From NCBI GenBank assembly GCA_017404985.1, contig JAFRBK010000027.1:62001-126000 (forward strand): 64,000 nt of DNA, given 5' to 3'. This DNA comes from Clostridia bacterium (GTDB lineage Bacteria > Bacillota > Clostridia > Christensenellales > Aristaeellaceae). Of the stretch, positions 44,476 through 52,863 are shown piece after piece. The notes under the pieces are model-generated. The model did not search any database. It saw only the letters and a program-made list of their open reading frames with translations, and was not told the origin of the DNA. The translations under genes were made by a program, and so were the position numbers. Each line of letters begins with the position of its first letter. Positions within the stretch are counted from its first letter, which is position 1.

Positions 44476-46596
44476 ATGAAAAGACTGATTTCGCTGCTTC
44501 TCTGTCTGGCGCTGCTTCTGGGCGGGAACTGTGTTTTTGCCGAGGAAGCCGAAAACCTTCCGAAAGAAAACCAGACAGAAGAAAACCAGGCAGAAGAATA
44601 CAGCCATGAGGAACTCCGGGTTGGGAACCCGACGCCCATGGACGGCAAGTTTTTCACGGGCCTGTGGGGCAACTCTACCACCGACATCGATGTCCGGTCG
44701 ATTGTGAACAGCTACTACCTGACGGTCTGGGGCTATGATACCGGTATTTTCCGGGAAAACAAAACGGTGGTCAGCAGCCTGAATATCGCGGAGGATACGA
44801 AGAGCGGCGACAGGACCTATCTGGTGACTTTGTACCGCGACCTGTTCTATTCAGACGGATCGCCGATTACCGCATGGGATTATGCCTTCTCCGTCCTCTT
44901 CCAGATTGACCCGGTGATTGCCGAACTGGGCGGCGTGCCGTTGGATATGAGCTATTTTGACGGATACAAGGAGTATATCAGCGGCGAACGCCCGTATCTT
45001 TCCGGCATCCGCATTCTGAACGACTACATGATCGAGTTCTCGGTCAACCATGAATACCTGCCGTACTTTTTCGAACTCTTCCGGATCGGCATCCTGCCGT
45101 ATCCGATCCATGAGATTGCTCCCGGCTGCAAGGTTTACGACGACGGCCAGGGCGTCTATATCGGAAACGAGGACAAGAGCATCGCGGAACCGCTGTTCAC
45201 CAAGGAACTGCTGGAAGCAACCGTGATGGATCCCGACACGGGATACCTTTCCCATCCGACCGTCGGCAGCGGCCCCTATGTGCTGACCTCCTGGGACGGA
45301 GAAAGTTGCACTTTTGAGATTAACCCGTATTTCAAGGGCGATGAGGACGGGAACAAGCCGTCCATTCCGAAGATTCATTTTACCCTGGCGAAAAATGAGG
45401 ACATGATCCAAAAGCTGGAGGAACGGGAGTTTGACCTGCTGAACAAGGTGACCCGGGAGGACACCATCCTGAGCGGCCTGCAGCTGGTTTCCGGGCCGTT
45501 TGCCATGCAGAACTATCCGCGGATCGGCCTGACATTCATCGTTTTCACGCCGGACCGGAAAGCCCTGCAGGAAAAGAACGTCCGGAAAGCCATTAATTAC
45601 TGCATGGATACCACGACCATTGTGCGCGATTACACCAGCGGCTTCGGCATCCAGATGGATATCTTCGCCGGCGTGGGCCAGTGGATGTATTCCATTGCCC
45701 AGGGATCCCTGGACTATCCGATTTCCGTGGAGCTGACAGACCAGAGCTCAGCAGCGGACAAGGCGCAGTACGAGAAGGAATACGCCGAGTGGGAAGCCAT
45801 TACCCTGGACAACGTGCTCCACTACGACCTGAACGTGGATCACGCGATCCGGCTGCTGGAAGAAAATGGCTGGACCCTGAACGCGCAGGGCGGGACCTAC
45901 ACACCCGGGGTGGATGAATACCGCTGTAAGATGATTGACGGGGAATTGGTAGCCCTGAACATGACCTGCGCCTATCCGGAAACGAACCGGACGGCAGTTT
46001 CTATGGAAACCCTTTTCATCCCGTATCTGGAGGAAGCGGGCATCAAGCTGACCCTGATCCCGATGGACATGAAGACACTGCTGCGTTCCTACAACGACCG
46101 GGACATTGAGCAGATCGACATGTTCTATCTGGGGGACGACTTCAACATCGAATTTGACCCGCAGCTGTTCTTCCTTCCCGGAGACCCGACGGCGCCGGAA
46201 GAGGACAATCTGGCCTGGGTGCATGCCCAGATGTACGAATATGCCCGCCTGATGTGCGAAACAGACCCGCACGATACCCTCGGCTTCATGCGCAAATGGG
46301 TGACCTTCCAGGAGAAGTTCAGCGACATGCTGCCGATGATTCCGATATACTCCAATGTGTATTTCGATTTCTACACCAAAGAGCTGCTGAACTACGAGAT
46401 CCGGAAACCGGTTACCTGGGGTGACGCGATCGTGCCGGCCAGCATGGGCCTGTTTGTGCTCGAACAGGAGGCGGCAGAAGCTGCCGCGGCTGCTGCTGGA
46501 GAAGAGGAAGCAGGCTCGGACGATTTCGAAACGGATGACTTCGAGACCGACGACTTCGATGACGACAGTTTTGACGATTCGGATTTCGAGGATTAA
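44476..46596 (+). CDS. Oligopeptide-binding-type protein (SBP_bac_5 family) with acidic tail
   Basis: A 706-residue protein with a signal peptide (about residues 1-22; Cys in LGGNC is not a perfect lipobox). The body matches the family-5 solute-binding fold: LNIAEDTKSGDRTYLVTLY, LFYSDGSPITAWDYAFSV, VGSGPYVLTSWDGESCTFEI and NVRKAINYCMDTTTIV. The last 30 residues are almost all Asp, Glu and Phe (DDFETDDFETDDF). No permease or ATPase genes accompany it, and it sits between pilus genes, so a role other than transport, such as a peptide sensor or surface chaperone, is possible. The ATG at 44476 follows AAAGGA by 7 bases. Confidence 0.85.
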   Translation: MKRLISLLLCLALLLGGNCVFAEEAENLPKENQTEENQAEEYSHEELRVGNPTPMDGKFFTGLWGNSTTDIDVRSIVNSYYLTVWGYDTGIFRENKTVVSSLNIAEDTKSGDRTYLVTLYRDLFYSDGSPITAWDYAFSVLFQIDPVIAELGGVPLDMSYFDGYKEYISGERPYLSGIRILNDYMIEFSVNHEYLPYFFELFRIGILPYPIHEIAPGCKVYDDGQGVYIGNEDKSIAEPLFTKELLEATVMDPDTGYLSHPTVGSGPYVLTSWDGESCTFEINPYFKGDEDGNKPSIPKIHFTLAKNEDMIQKLEEREFDLLNKVTREDTILSGLQLVSGPFAMQNYPRIGLTFIVFTPDRKALQEKNVRKAINYCMDTTTIVRDYTSGFGIQMDIFAGVGQWMYSIAQGSLDYPISVELTDQSSAADKAQYEKEYAEWEAITLDNVLHYDLNVDHAIRLLEENGWTLNAQGGTYTPGVDEYRCKMIDGELVALNMTCAYPETNRTAVSMETLFIPYLEEAGIKLTLIPMDMKTLLRSYNDRDIEQIDMFYLGDDFNIEFDPQLFFLPGDPTAPEEDNLAWVHAQMYEYARLMCETDPHDTLGFMRKWVTFQEKFSDMLPMIPIYSNVYFDFYTKELLNYEIRKPVTWGDAIVPASMGLFVLEQEAAEAAAAAAGEEEAGSDDFETDDFETDDFDDDSFDDSDFED

Positions 46597-46652
46597 GGAC
46601 CAAACCGGCACACCTGCTGGCAGATTCATTCGATCCGGAGGAGGATACGCGG

Positions 46653-47129
46653 ATGGCCAAAAACATGCTGAAGAACTACGGCAGGTTTGAGCTGCTGGAG
46701 CTGATCTACGCGATGCGCAAGGAAAACCTGGAACTGAAGGAACGGTGCGCACAGGCGGAGGAACAGGTCCGGGAGATCAAGGAGGACGCCGAGCGCCGGA
46801 TCGAAAACAACCGCCGGGACTACGAGAACCGCATCGAGGAACTGCGGATGCAAGGCGCTGCGAAAGACCTGCAGATCCGCATGAAGAAGATTGAAGAGCA
46901 GTTGCGCGTGATGCAGAAGCTGACATCGGTGGACGTGGACCTGAGCGAGATGCCGACTGACGCGGAGATCAGGAAACTGAAGAAACAGGAAGAAAAGGCC
47001 AAGGCAGCGGTTAAACCGGAGGAGAAGCCCAAGACGGCCGATAAACCGGCAGAGAAGGAAAAGGACAAAGTCGCAGAGCAGCCGGAAGAAAAGAAGAAGC
47101 CACCCAAAGGGGTTGACTACGAGTTTTAA
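46653..47129 (+). CDS. Small cytoplasmic coiled-coil protein of unknown function
   Basis: 158 residues. Residues about 15-95 form a strongly charged coiled coil (RKENLELKERCAQAEEQVRE), followed by a Lys/Glu/Pro-rich tail ending PKGVDYEF. No signal peptide or membrane span. GGAGGAGG lies about 10 bases before the ATG. I do not recognise a named family. Its position between the oligopeptide-binding-type gene and signal peptidase gene suggests a cytoplasmic helper of the pilus operon. Confidence 0.75.
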   Translation: MAKNMLKNYGRFELLELIYAMRKENLELKERCAQAEEQVREIKEDAERRIENNRRDYENRIEELRMQGAAKDLQIRMKKIEEQLRVMQKLTSVDVDLSEMPTDAEIRKLKKQEEKAKAAVKPEEKPKTADKPAEKEKDKVAEQPEEKKKPPKGVDYEF

Positions 47130-47159
47130 CACAGCGAGCGGGGGAACGGGGAAGTAACA

Positions 47160-47750
47160 ATGGCGAAGAAGCCGATGGAAGTATTTCCGGATTTACAGGA
47201 AATCGAAACCGAGATGAGCCAGGTCCGCAGCAAGGGCCGGTTTCGACAGGCACTGAAGGGAACGGCCGGCACGGTGATTGTTGTCGCGGCCCTGGCGGTG
47301 CTGGTGGCGACGATTATGCTGCCTGTTTTGCGGGTGACCGGTACTTCCATGCAGCCCGGATTCCAGCCGGGGGACATCATCGCGTGTTACAAAACCCAGG
47401 AGTTCAAGCAGGGTGACATCTGCGCGTTTTATTTCAACAATAAGCTGATCATCAAGCGAGTGATCGCAATTGGCGGCGATCTAGTGGAGATCGATGAGGA
47501 AGGGCATGTGTCGGTCAATAAGGTTCAGCTGGAAGAATCCGATTACATCTCCGAATATGCACTTGGGATGTGCGATATCGAATTCCCCTTTCAGGTGCCG
47601 CTCAATTCCTACTTCGTGATGGGGGATAACCGGGACAACTCCGTGGACAGCCGTGCAACGAATTTCGGCTGCATCAAGGGTGAGGAAATGGTTGGCAAAA
47701 TTCTGGTCCGGATTTATCCCTTCAACAGCCTCACGTACTTCGGAATGTAG
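47160..47750 (+). CDS. Signal peptidase I, catalytic residues intact
   Basis: A 196-residue S26 serine protease with one N-terminal membrane span (about residues 38-56). The catalytic Ser63 is in VTGTSMQPGF and the general-base Lys99 in IKRVIAIGGD; the C-terminal box reads MGDNRDNSVDSR. It should cleave signal peptides outside the membrane. Placed just before the pilin leader, it is likely the processing enzyme for pilin and adhesins, in contrast to the Ser-less homologue at 41770-42432. It lies 30 bases downstream of the coiled-coil gene. Confidence 0.94.
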   Translation: MAKKPMEVFPDLQEIETEMSQVRSKGRFRQALKGTAGTVIVVAALAVLVATIMLPVLRVTGTSMQPGFQPGDIIACYKTQEFKQGDICAFYFNNKLIIKRVIAIGGDLVEIDEEGHVSVNKVQLEESDYISEYALGMCDIEFPFQVPLNSYFVMGDNRDNSVDSRATNFGCIKGEEMVGKILVRIYPFNSLTYFGM

Positions 47751-48274
47751 AGAGAGGTGAAATGTAACCCAAAATGTAATTGGGAAAAATTTTTTCAAGT
47801 CAAAAAGATGACGAAATTGTGACAAAAAGCTGCTAATGAGAAGAAAATGACACAAATTGTCAAGGATTGAAAGCAAAGGGCAAAGCAGAGCCCGGGCTGC
47901 CGCGAGAAGGGTTACATCAAGAAAGGGGGAAAGAGAAATTATCCACAGAAAAACGGCGATTTTGGAAAATGAGGTTACATTCCAAAATCGGGCATTTGGC
48001 GGCCATTTTACCCCAAAACCTTGACAAAAGGAATAAATTCCCATAAAATCTCAGTGTAAAGTTACAAGAGTGGGAGAACCCTGTGAAAAGAGTGTCTTCC
48101 CGCTCGAAGGACGACGGACGAGGCAGTCTGAAGACCGCCGGAGAGGAGGGAGCCGAACAATCAATTCAACATTGAGGGAAACGGTATCCCAATTTGGCGA
48201 AACCTACTGCCCCAGGAAACAACTTAGGGAACAATGAATTCCAAATAAACGAAAAGGAAAGAGGTAAAGCAAAC
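47751..48274 (+). promoter_or_regulatory. Long control region and leader of the major pilin gene
   Basis: A 524-base AT-rich region without a clear gene. A weak stem CCCAA/TTGGG (47768-47772 with 47780-47784) followed by A5T6 may end the signal-peptidase transcript. The motif ATGTAAC or GTTACAT occurs at 47762-47768, 47911-47917 and 47974-47980, with near matches at 47774-47780 and 48061-48067. The promoter is TTGACA (48021-48026), a 17-base spacer holding the palindrome GGAATAAATTCC (48030-48041), and TAAAAT (48044-48049). A 30-codon GTG frame at 48083-48175 could be a leader peptide, but this is speculative. The transcript leader is about 220 bases. Confidence 0.75.
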
Positions 48275-49705
48275 ATGAAGAAACTTATTGCTCTGGTACT
48301 TGCCCTGGCTCTGGTAATGGCAGTTGCTGTTGCTTCTGCTGCGCAGATCACGATCGAAAAGACAAATAAAGACCAAGTTTATGAAATCTATAAGCTGTTT
48401 GATGCAGTTGTGGATCCTCAGAGAGTGGACGGTGGAAGTGGTATCAGCTACAAACTGCGTAGCGACAAAGAAGACTTTAAAGCTACCGTAAATGGTACGG
48501 AAGTAGATGGTGCTACTTCTTGGTTCGAACTTGATTCTGCTGGTAACGTCAAGGGACAATCTGGATTAACTGAAACAGTTCTGAAGTCTGATGATTTCAA
48601 GGCGTGGGCAATGGCCTATGGTAAGAAACTGACTGACAAAACTGTTACAGGTGACGGCAACGACCAGACCATTACTGGCTTGGATGATGGTTACTATTTC
48701 ATCACCACAACAACTGGTACTTTGGTAACAATCGACAGTATTGGTCCTGATGAAACTGTTCAGGATAAGAACCCGCCCACCACTATTGACAAGGAGATCA
48801 CCGGTGTGGCTGATGGCGATGTCACTACTGATAAAGAAAAGGCTCTTGCTCAGGTTGGTACTGAAGTCAATTTTGAAGTGCGCATTCCGATTGCCAACGG
48901 CGCTGTGAATTACTCTTTCGAAGATGACATGAGCGCAGGACTGACTAATAGCAAGAATGCTACCGTATATCTGGTTGAAAAGGATGCTGCGGTTGCTGAA
49001 GGCGCAACTGCGGAAACTGCGTACGGCACTCTCAGCTATCCGACCGAAGGCAACCTCGATATCGTGATCGCTTTTGACAACGCCTGGCTGAAGAACAACA
49101 TTGGAAAGGACATTATTGTTAAATACTCTGCGACGGTTAACGCTGATGCCGTTATCGCTGATGCTGCGAACCCCAATAAGGCCACCATCAAGTGGGGCAA
49201 TACCGATAAGCCTCTGACTCATGAAGACACAGTTGAAGTTTGGTCCGCTAAGATTACTGTTAAGAAGGTTGACGGTGCTGGTAATGCACTGGATGGAGCT
49301 GGCTTCGTTCTGAAGAATGAAGACGGCAAGTACTACAAGAATACTGATGGTATTGTTTCTTGGGTGGATACAGAAGCTGCAGCTACCGAGATCTTCCCTG
49401 TAAAGGCGAACGATGAAGCCACTGTAGCTGCCGCTACCTTTACTGGGTTGGCTAATGGTACATACACTTTGGTAGAAAAAACAGTCCCGAAGGGATATAA
49501 CAAGGCTGCTGATTCTACTCTGACCATTAAAGATGCTGATGCGGAAGATCTGAATCTGGCTATTGAAACCACTGTTACGAACAACCAGGGCACCGAGCTG
49601 CCCAGCACCGGTGGTATCGGTACTACGATCTTCTACATCCTGGGTGGTGTGCTGATCGTTGGTGCCGCGATCATACTGGTGGCTCGCCGTAAGGCTCATG
49701 ACTAA
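48275..49705 (+). CDS. LPSTG-anchored major pilin, SpaA-type isopeptide backbone
   Basis: A 476-residue pilin. Signal peptide residues 1-23 (MKKLIALVLALALVMAVAVA, SAA). A backbone domain starts near residue 167 (PPTTIDKEITG), and a CnaB domain carries Lys in ITVKKVDGAGNALDGAGF (about residue 326) and the E-box Glu in YTLVEKTVPKGYN (about 397), expected to form an internal isopeptide bond. The sorting signal is LPSTGG (49598-49615) plus a hydrophobic span and RRKAHD. The ATG at 48275 has AGAGG 13 bases upstream. Codon choice differs from its neighbours (many ACT, GGT, GCT), as in very highly expressed genes. Likely polymerised by the class C sortase at 28134. Confidence 0.93.
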   Translation: MKKLIALVLALALVMAVAVASAAQITIEKTNKDQVYEIYKLFDAVVDPQRVDGGSGISYKLRSDKEDFKATVNGTEVDGATSWFELDSAGNVKGQSGLTETVLKSDDFKAWAMAYGKKLTDKTVTGDGNDQTITGLDDGYYFITTTTGTLVTIDSIGPDETVQDKNPPTTIDKEITGVADGDVTTDKEKALAQVGTEVNFEVRIPIANGAVNYSFEDDMSAGLTNSKNATVYLVEKDAAVAEGATAETAYGTLSYPTEGNLDIVIAFDNAWLKNNIGKDIIVKYSATVNADAVIADAANPNKATIKWGNTDKPLTHEDTVEVWSAKITVKKVDGAGNALDGAGFVLKNEDGKYYKNTDGIVSWVDTEAAATEIFPVKANDEATVAAATFTGLANGTYTLVEKTVPKGYNKAADSTLTIKDADAEDLNLAIETTVTNNQGTELPSTGGIGTTIFYILGGVLIVGAAIILVARRKAHD

Positions 49706-49745
49706 TCCTTCAACGGATTAATCTGAACAACGGTTAAACCAAACG

Positions 49746-49777
49746 TCCCGGTCCTCTTCACAGGGGATCGGGATTTT
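49746..49777 (+). terminator. Rho-independent terminator after the pilin gene
   Basis: An 11-bp stem with two wobble pairs (49746-49756 with 49763-49773), a 6-base loop, then T4. It isolates the pilin transcript. From here to about 49950 I see no other feature. Confidence 0.85.
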
Positions 49778-49950
49778 CTATATGCTGGGAAAAGGAAACG
49801 TATATATGAACGGGTCATTGACTCAGCCAGCCGGACATAAAGCACCGGAGGTATCGATACGTGGGGCTTCGACTGCAAGGCGGGCAATTTGGTCCAAATT
49901 CTGATGATGAAAAAACCCCACTCAGGCGTTTTGCTTGGGCGGGGATGATA

Positions 49951-50067
49951 TCAGACTTTTACGACGCATTTTTCATTGTAATAGTCAATCTTTGAATCGT
50001 GGGTGATGAAGGAATAGTTTTCTGCCTTCGCCTGTGCGACAAGAAGTCTATCAAATCCAGAAGAGGT
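49951..50067 (-). pseudogene. C-terminal remnant of a PIN-domain (VapC-type) toxin
   Basis: On the minus strand, 38 codons read SGFDRLLVAQAKAENYSFIT then HDSKIDYYNEK, the typical end of PIN-domain toxins (the DRLLVAQA and ITHD motifs). The start codon that would overlap the antitoxin stop (ATG at 50071) leads only to six codons, so the N-terminal two thirds, with the first catalytic Asp residues, is missing. The toxin is therefore dead. Confidence 0.7.
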
Positions 50068-50313
50068 TCATAAGCTACCTTTCATGAAAAGGTCGGTAAT
50101 ATAATCGTTATCGGCGTCAAAATTATCAGGCATCGTGAACTTCCCTTCGGCTACACCGATTCTTCTGGATACGGGCTTCTTCTCGATAGCGGTGATTTTC
50201 ACAACAGGTCTGCCGTTACGGGCAACTCTGATTTCATCTTCACGGTTTGTTTCGATCAGTCGGATGAGCTTTGAAAAATCAGTTTTTGCTTCAAGGACGT
50301 TAACCTGCATCAT
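50068..50313 (-). CDS. Phd/YefM-type antitoxin
   Basis: An 81-residue protein beginning MMQVNVLEAKTDFSKLIRLI and containing VARNGRPVVKIT, the standard Phd/YefM antitoxin fold. It would bind its own promoter and neutralise a toxin. I chose the ATG at 50313 with a GGGGG-rich ribosome site 10 bases upstream; a longer frame to 50451 has no family similarity. The cognate PIN toxin next to it is truncated, so the gene is an orphan antitoxin. Confidence 0.85.
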   Translation of the reverse strand: MMQVNVLEAKTDFSKLIRLIETNREDEIRVARNGRPVVKITAIEKKPVSRRIGVAEGKFTMPDNFDADNDYITDLFMKGSL

Positions 50314-50452
50314 GCAATTTGCACCCCCTGTTACCAAATGACTAAGCAGACCAGAGTAGTCTTCCTGACTAAAGTATAAGGGGATGTAAGGATAAAAGGC
50401 AAGTACATTTTTAAGGAGACGAGGCGTCCATGGCAGGAAGCAAAATATCAAA

Positions 50453-50480
50453 TTGTGTTTTTGGGAACTCGTGGTATAAT
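50453..50480 (+). promoter_or_regulatory. Promoter of transglutaminase-like gene
   Basis: TTGTGT (50453-50458), a 16-base spacer and consensus TATAAT (50475-50480), 38 bases before the ATG at 50518. Confidence 0.7.
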
Positions 50481-50517
50481 TTACTTGTTTGAATCTTTAG
50501 GGTCAAGGGTGGGGACG

Positions 50518-52527
50518 ATGAAACGAAAACTGATCTTTGGAATACTGACGGTGAGCCTGATTGTCCTGCTGGCTGTGGGTGCGGCCTGCGCCGGGGCTTA
50601 TCAGACAGTCGAGGGAGCCGTTGTGGGGATTATCGGGGAGATGCATGCTGCCGGGATTACAGGAGAGTATAACCAGGCGTTATGGCTGCATGACTGGCTG
50701 ACCGGGCACGCGAACTATGATGAAAGCAATTATTGGTTCGATCCTGAGGGCGTTTTGCTCCATGGGGCCGGCGTCTGCCAGAGTTATACAGATGCCTATG
50801 CTTTATTGCTGACTGCAGCCGGCATAGAAAACGATACGATGGGCTCCGAATCCATGGATCACTCATGGAACGTTGTCAAGCTGGATGGCGAGTGGTGCTA
50901 TATAGATGTGACCTGGGATGATCCTACGGGCGGCGGCAAGGAAAACCATTTTTACTTTGGCATGAATGAAGCGCTGTTTTCCCGGGACCATACCCTAGTA
51001 AATCCCCCTTATGCCTGTACGACGCTGGACAATTATTATCCGCTTCGGAACAATGAAGGGGTTCTGCTGGCCAGCAACAAAGAGGAAATGATCCAAGAGT
51101 TGAATAGGGTGATTCCGACCCGTCCGACTGTGATCCGTCTGAACTATTACGGGACCGATCCGACCTTTTCCGTGGTGGGAGCGTTTGTTGAATGGGCAGA
51201 ATCTGTCAATTATCGATACGGCATTCTCGGGTTTAACGCGGATTATCATAACTTCCTTGCGACCTTCACTATGGAATATACGGATCCATGGGAAAAGCCG
51301 GCAACTGTTCTGGAGCAGCCGGTGACGATTGATCCGTTTACCATGGACGGTCCGTCTGGAACTTACAGGCTGTCGAACTATGCTGGAAACGGGGTCGTAC
51401 TGGTTTTCGGACGGGAGGATTGTTTTAACACAAAATCTTTTCTGAAAGGGTTCCGCCCCGAAGCTGAGGGACTGGCCAGCGTCGGCGTTGAAACCTTGGT
51501 GAGCGTGGTTAACGCAAACGGGGTCGAGGATATTCTTTCGATGGAAGCAACGCTTGCGGGAAATGGGGTCAATCCCGGATACAATCTGCTCTATGATCAG
51601 ATTGGCGTGATGTGGAATTACCTGCATGCGGTCGGGTTTGATACTACGACAAGTGTGTCATTCCCCTGCGTCTTTCTGATCAACGCATCCGGGCAGATTG
51701 TCAGCTATTCCACCGGATTTGTGAGCAACATGACGGAGACCATCGCCTCCGCTTATGCACTTGGAACCGGGAAACCGCTGCCCAAGCCGGAACAGACAAA
51801 TCCGCATGAAATTGAAAACGGAAGCGGAAACGTAAGCCAGTTAAGCGGGCATTCCCAAATCAGCGCGATCAAGTCCGCTGTTGCAAGTGGAAAATATGTT
51901 GTTTTCCTATGCAACCAGGCGATCAACTACAACAGTACGCAGAGCTTCCTTCAGAGTTGGGAAAACAAGCATGGACTGTATGAAGCGTTGGGGATCGATC
52001 TGATTGTGGCGCTGAAGGAGATGACGGCTGATCTTCAGAATACGTATCCGCATGTGCAGTTTGTGAATTACAGTGACAATGATTCTGATTTCTGGACGCT
52101 GTTGCAGAATGCGGGATTCGACGGGACTTCAGCCAGTTCTTTATGCAATTTCTTCTATGCGCCGGACGGACACTGCATCGCCTACAGCAACGGAAGTACC
52201 CTGAACCTGAACAGCTGCGCGCTGCTGACGGTTGCTGACGAGAATTTTGATATGGTTCTTCCGGTAGAACTGGTCGAAATTGGGGATGGCGCGTTTGCCG
52301 GAAGCAGCTTCCGGAACGTGGATCTGACCACGGCACCGCTGACGCGGATCGGGGCGGGAGCTTTTGCCGGATGTACCGGGCTGCATCTGGTGAATGTTCC
52401 CGCCAGTGTGATGCATATCGGAGATGGCGCATTCAACGGGTGCGAAAACGCGATCCTGATTTGTCCGGCAACCAGCGAAGCGTGCAAGTATGCTATCCAG
52501 AACAACATACTGTATCTGAACCGATAG
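50518..52527 (+). CDS. Secreted transglutaminase-like protein with BspA-type leucine-rich repeats
   Basis: A 669-residue exported protein. N-terminal hydrophobic signal residues 6-26. The transglutaminase-like Cys/His/Asp triad is visible: Cys87 in GAGVCQSYTDAYALL, His115 in MDHSWNVV and Asp130 in YIDVTWDDP. The middle holds two thioredoxin-like segments (NGVVLVFGREDCFNTKS, and GKYVVFLCNQAINYNS), neither with a CxxC pair. The C-terminus has BspA-type leucine-rich repeats (IGDGAFAGSSFRNVDL, IGAGAFAGCTGLHLV). The ATG at 50518 starts the signal peptide and follows AGGGTGGGGA. Proteins of this build occur near adhesins in Clostridia. A role in cross-linking or trimming surface proteins is inference. 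Confidence 0.82.
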   Translation: MKRKLIFGILTVSLIVLLAVGAACAGAYQTVEGAVVGIIGEMHAAGITGEYNQALWLHDWLTGHANYDESNYWFDPEGVLLHGAGVCQSYTDAYALLLTAAGIENDTMGSESMDHSWNVVKLDGEWCYIDVTWDDPTGGGKENHFYFGMNEALFSRDHTLVNPPYACTTLDNYYPLRNNEGVLLASNKEEMIQELNRVIPTRPTVIRLNYYGTDPTFSVVGAFVEWAESVNYRYGILGFNADYHNFLATFTMEYTDPWEKPATVLEQPVTIDPFTMDGPSGTYRLSNYAGNGVVLVFGREDCFNTKSFLKGFRPEAEGLASVGVETLVSVVNANGVEDILSMEATLAGNGVNPGYNLLYDQIGVMWNYLHAVGFDTTTSVSFPCVFLINASGQIVSYSTGFVSNMTETIASAYALGTGKPLPKPEQTNPHEIENGSGNVSQLSGHSQISAIKSAVASGKYVVFLCNQAINYNSTQSFLQSWENKHGLYEALGIDLIVALKEMTADLQNTYPHVQFVNYSDNDSDFWTLLQNAGFDGTSASSLCNFFYAPDGHCIAYSNGSTLNLNSCALLTVADENFDMVLPVELVEIGDGAFAGSSFRNVDLTTAPLTRIGAGAFAGCTGLHLVNVPASVMHIGDGAFNGCENAILICPATSEACKYAIQNNILYLNR

Positions 52528-52546
52528 AGAAAAATGACAGGGAACG

Positions 52547-52560
52547 AATGATTAATCATT
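52547..52560. promoter_or_regulatory. Perfect 14-bp palindrome upstream of adhesin unit 2 promoter
   Basis: AATGATTAATCATT is an exact palindrome, 18 bases before the -35 of the unit 2 promoter. It is not present before unit 1. A possible regulator-binding site, or part of a weak terminator for the preceding gene. Confidence 0.5.
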
Positions 52561-52578
52561 ACATATCTGCTAAAACAC

Positions 52579-52760
52579 TTGTTAAATAAGGCATTTTTTG
52601 GTAAAATAACTTCGTAGGAGTATGCTTGTTTTACCATGTAACTAAGCAGGCGGAAAACCGCCGTAAAATGGGGCAAAATTTCAAAAAGTTGCCTCGAAAG
52701 TTACATAAAAAAGCATCTAATTACTTTTCGACGAAAAGTTCGGGAGTGTGCGTCTGACGG
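52579..52760 (+). promoter_or_regulatory. Promoter and conserved leader, adhesin unit 2
   Basis: TTGTTA (52579-52584), a 17-base spacer and TAAAAT (52602-52607). The leader repeats that of unit 1, with ATGTAAC at 52636-52642 and GTTACAT at 52700-52706. Inside lie a GGCGG/CCGCC hairpin and a GGGGCAA/TTGCCTC pair. Similarity to unit 1 continues to the point where the sortase gene would start. Confidence 0.75.
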
Positions 52761-52775
52761 GAACGAGTTACCGAA

Positions 52776-52792
52776 CGAAACGCTGCGCCTGA
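52776..52792 (+). pseudogene. Remnant of the deleted sortase gene's 3' end
   Basis: The bases AAACGC-TGC-GCC-TGA align with the last codons (KRRA, stop) of the unit 1 sortase at 29025-29039. Upstream bases align with sequence before the sortase start and downstream bases with the sortase-adhesin gap, so the body of the sortase gene has been deleted here. Confidence 0.7.
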
Positions 52793-52863
52793 CCGAACTG
52801 CCCGATATTTCCGATCGGCCAAGCCGATGAATGCCTTCTGGATGAAGAAAGGACGATGCGTAA

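Noticed and set aside
48083-48175. A 30-codon GTG-started leader peptide before the pilin gene
   Set aside because: The ribosome site is weak and no conserved feature is visible, so it is only mentioned inside the leader entry.
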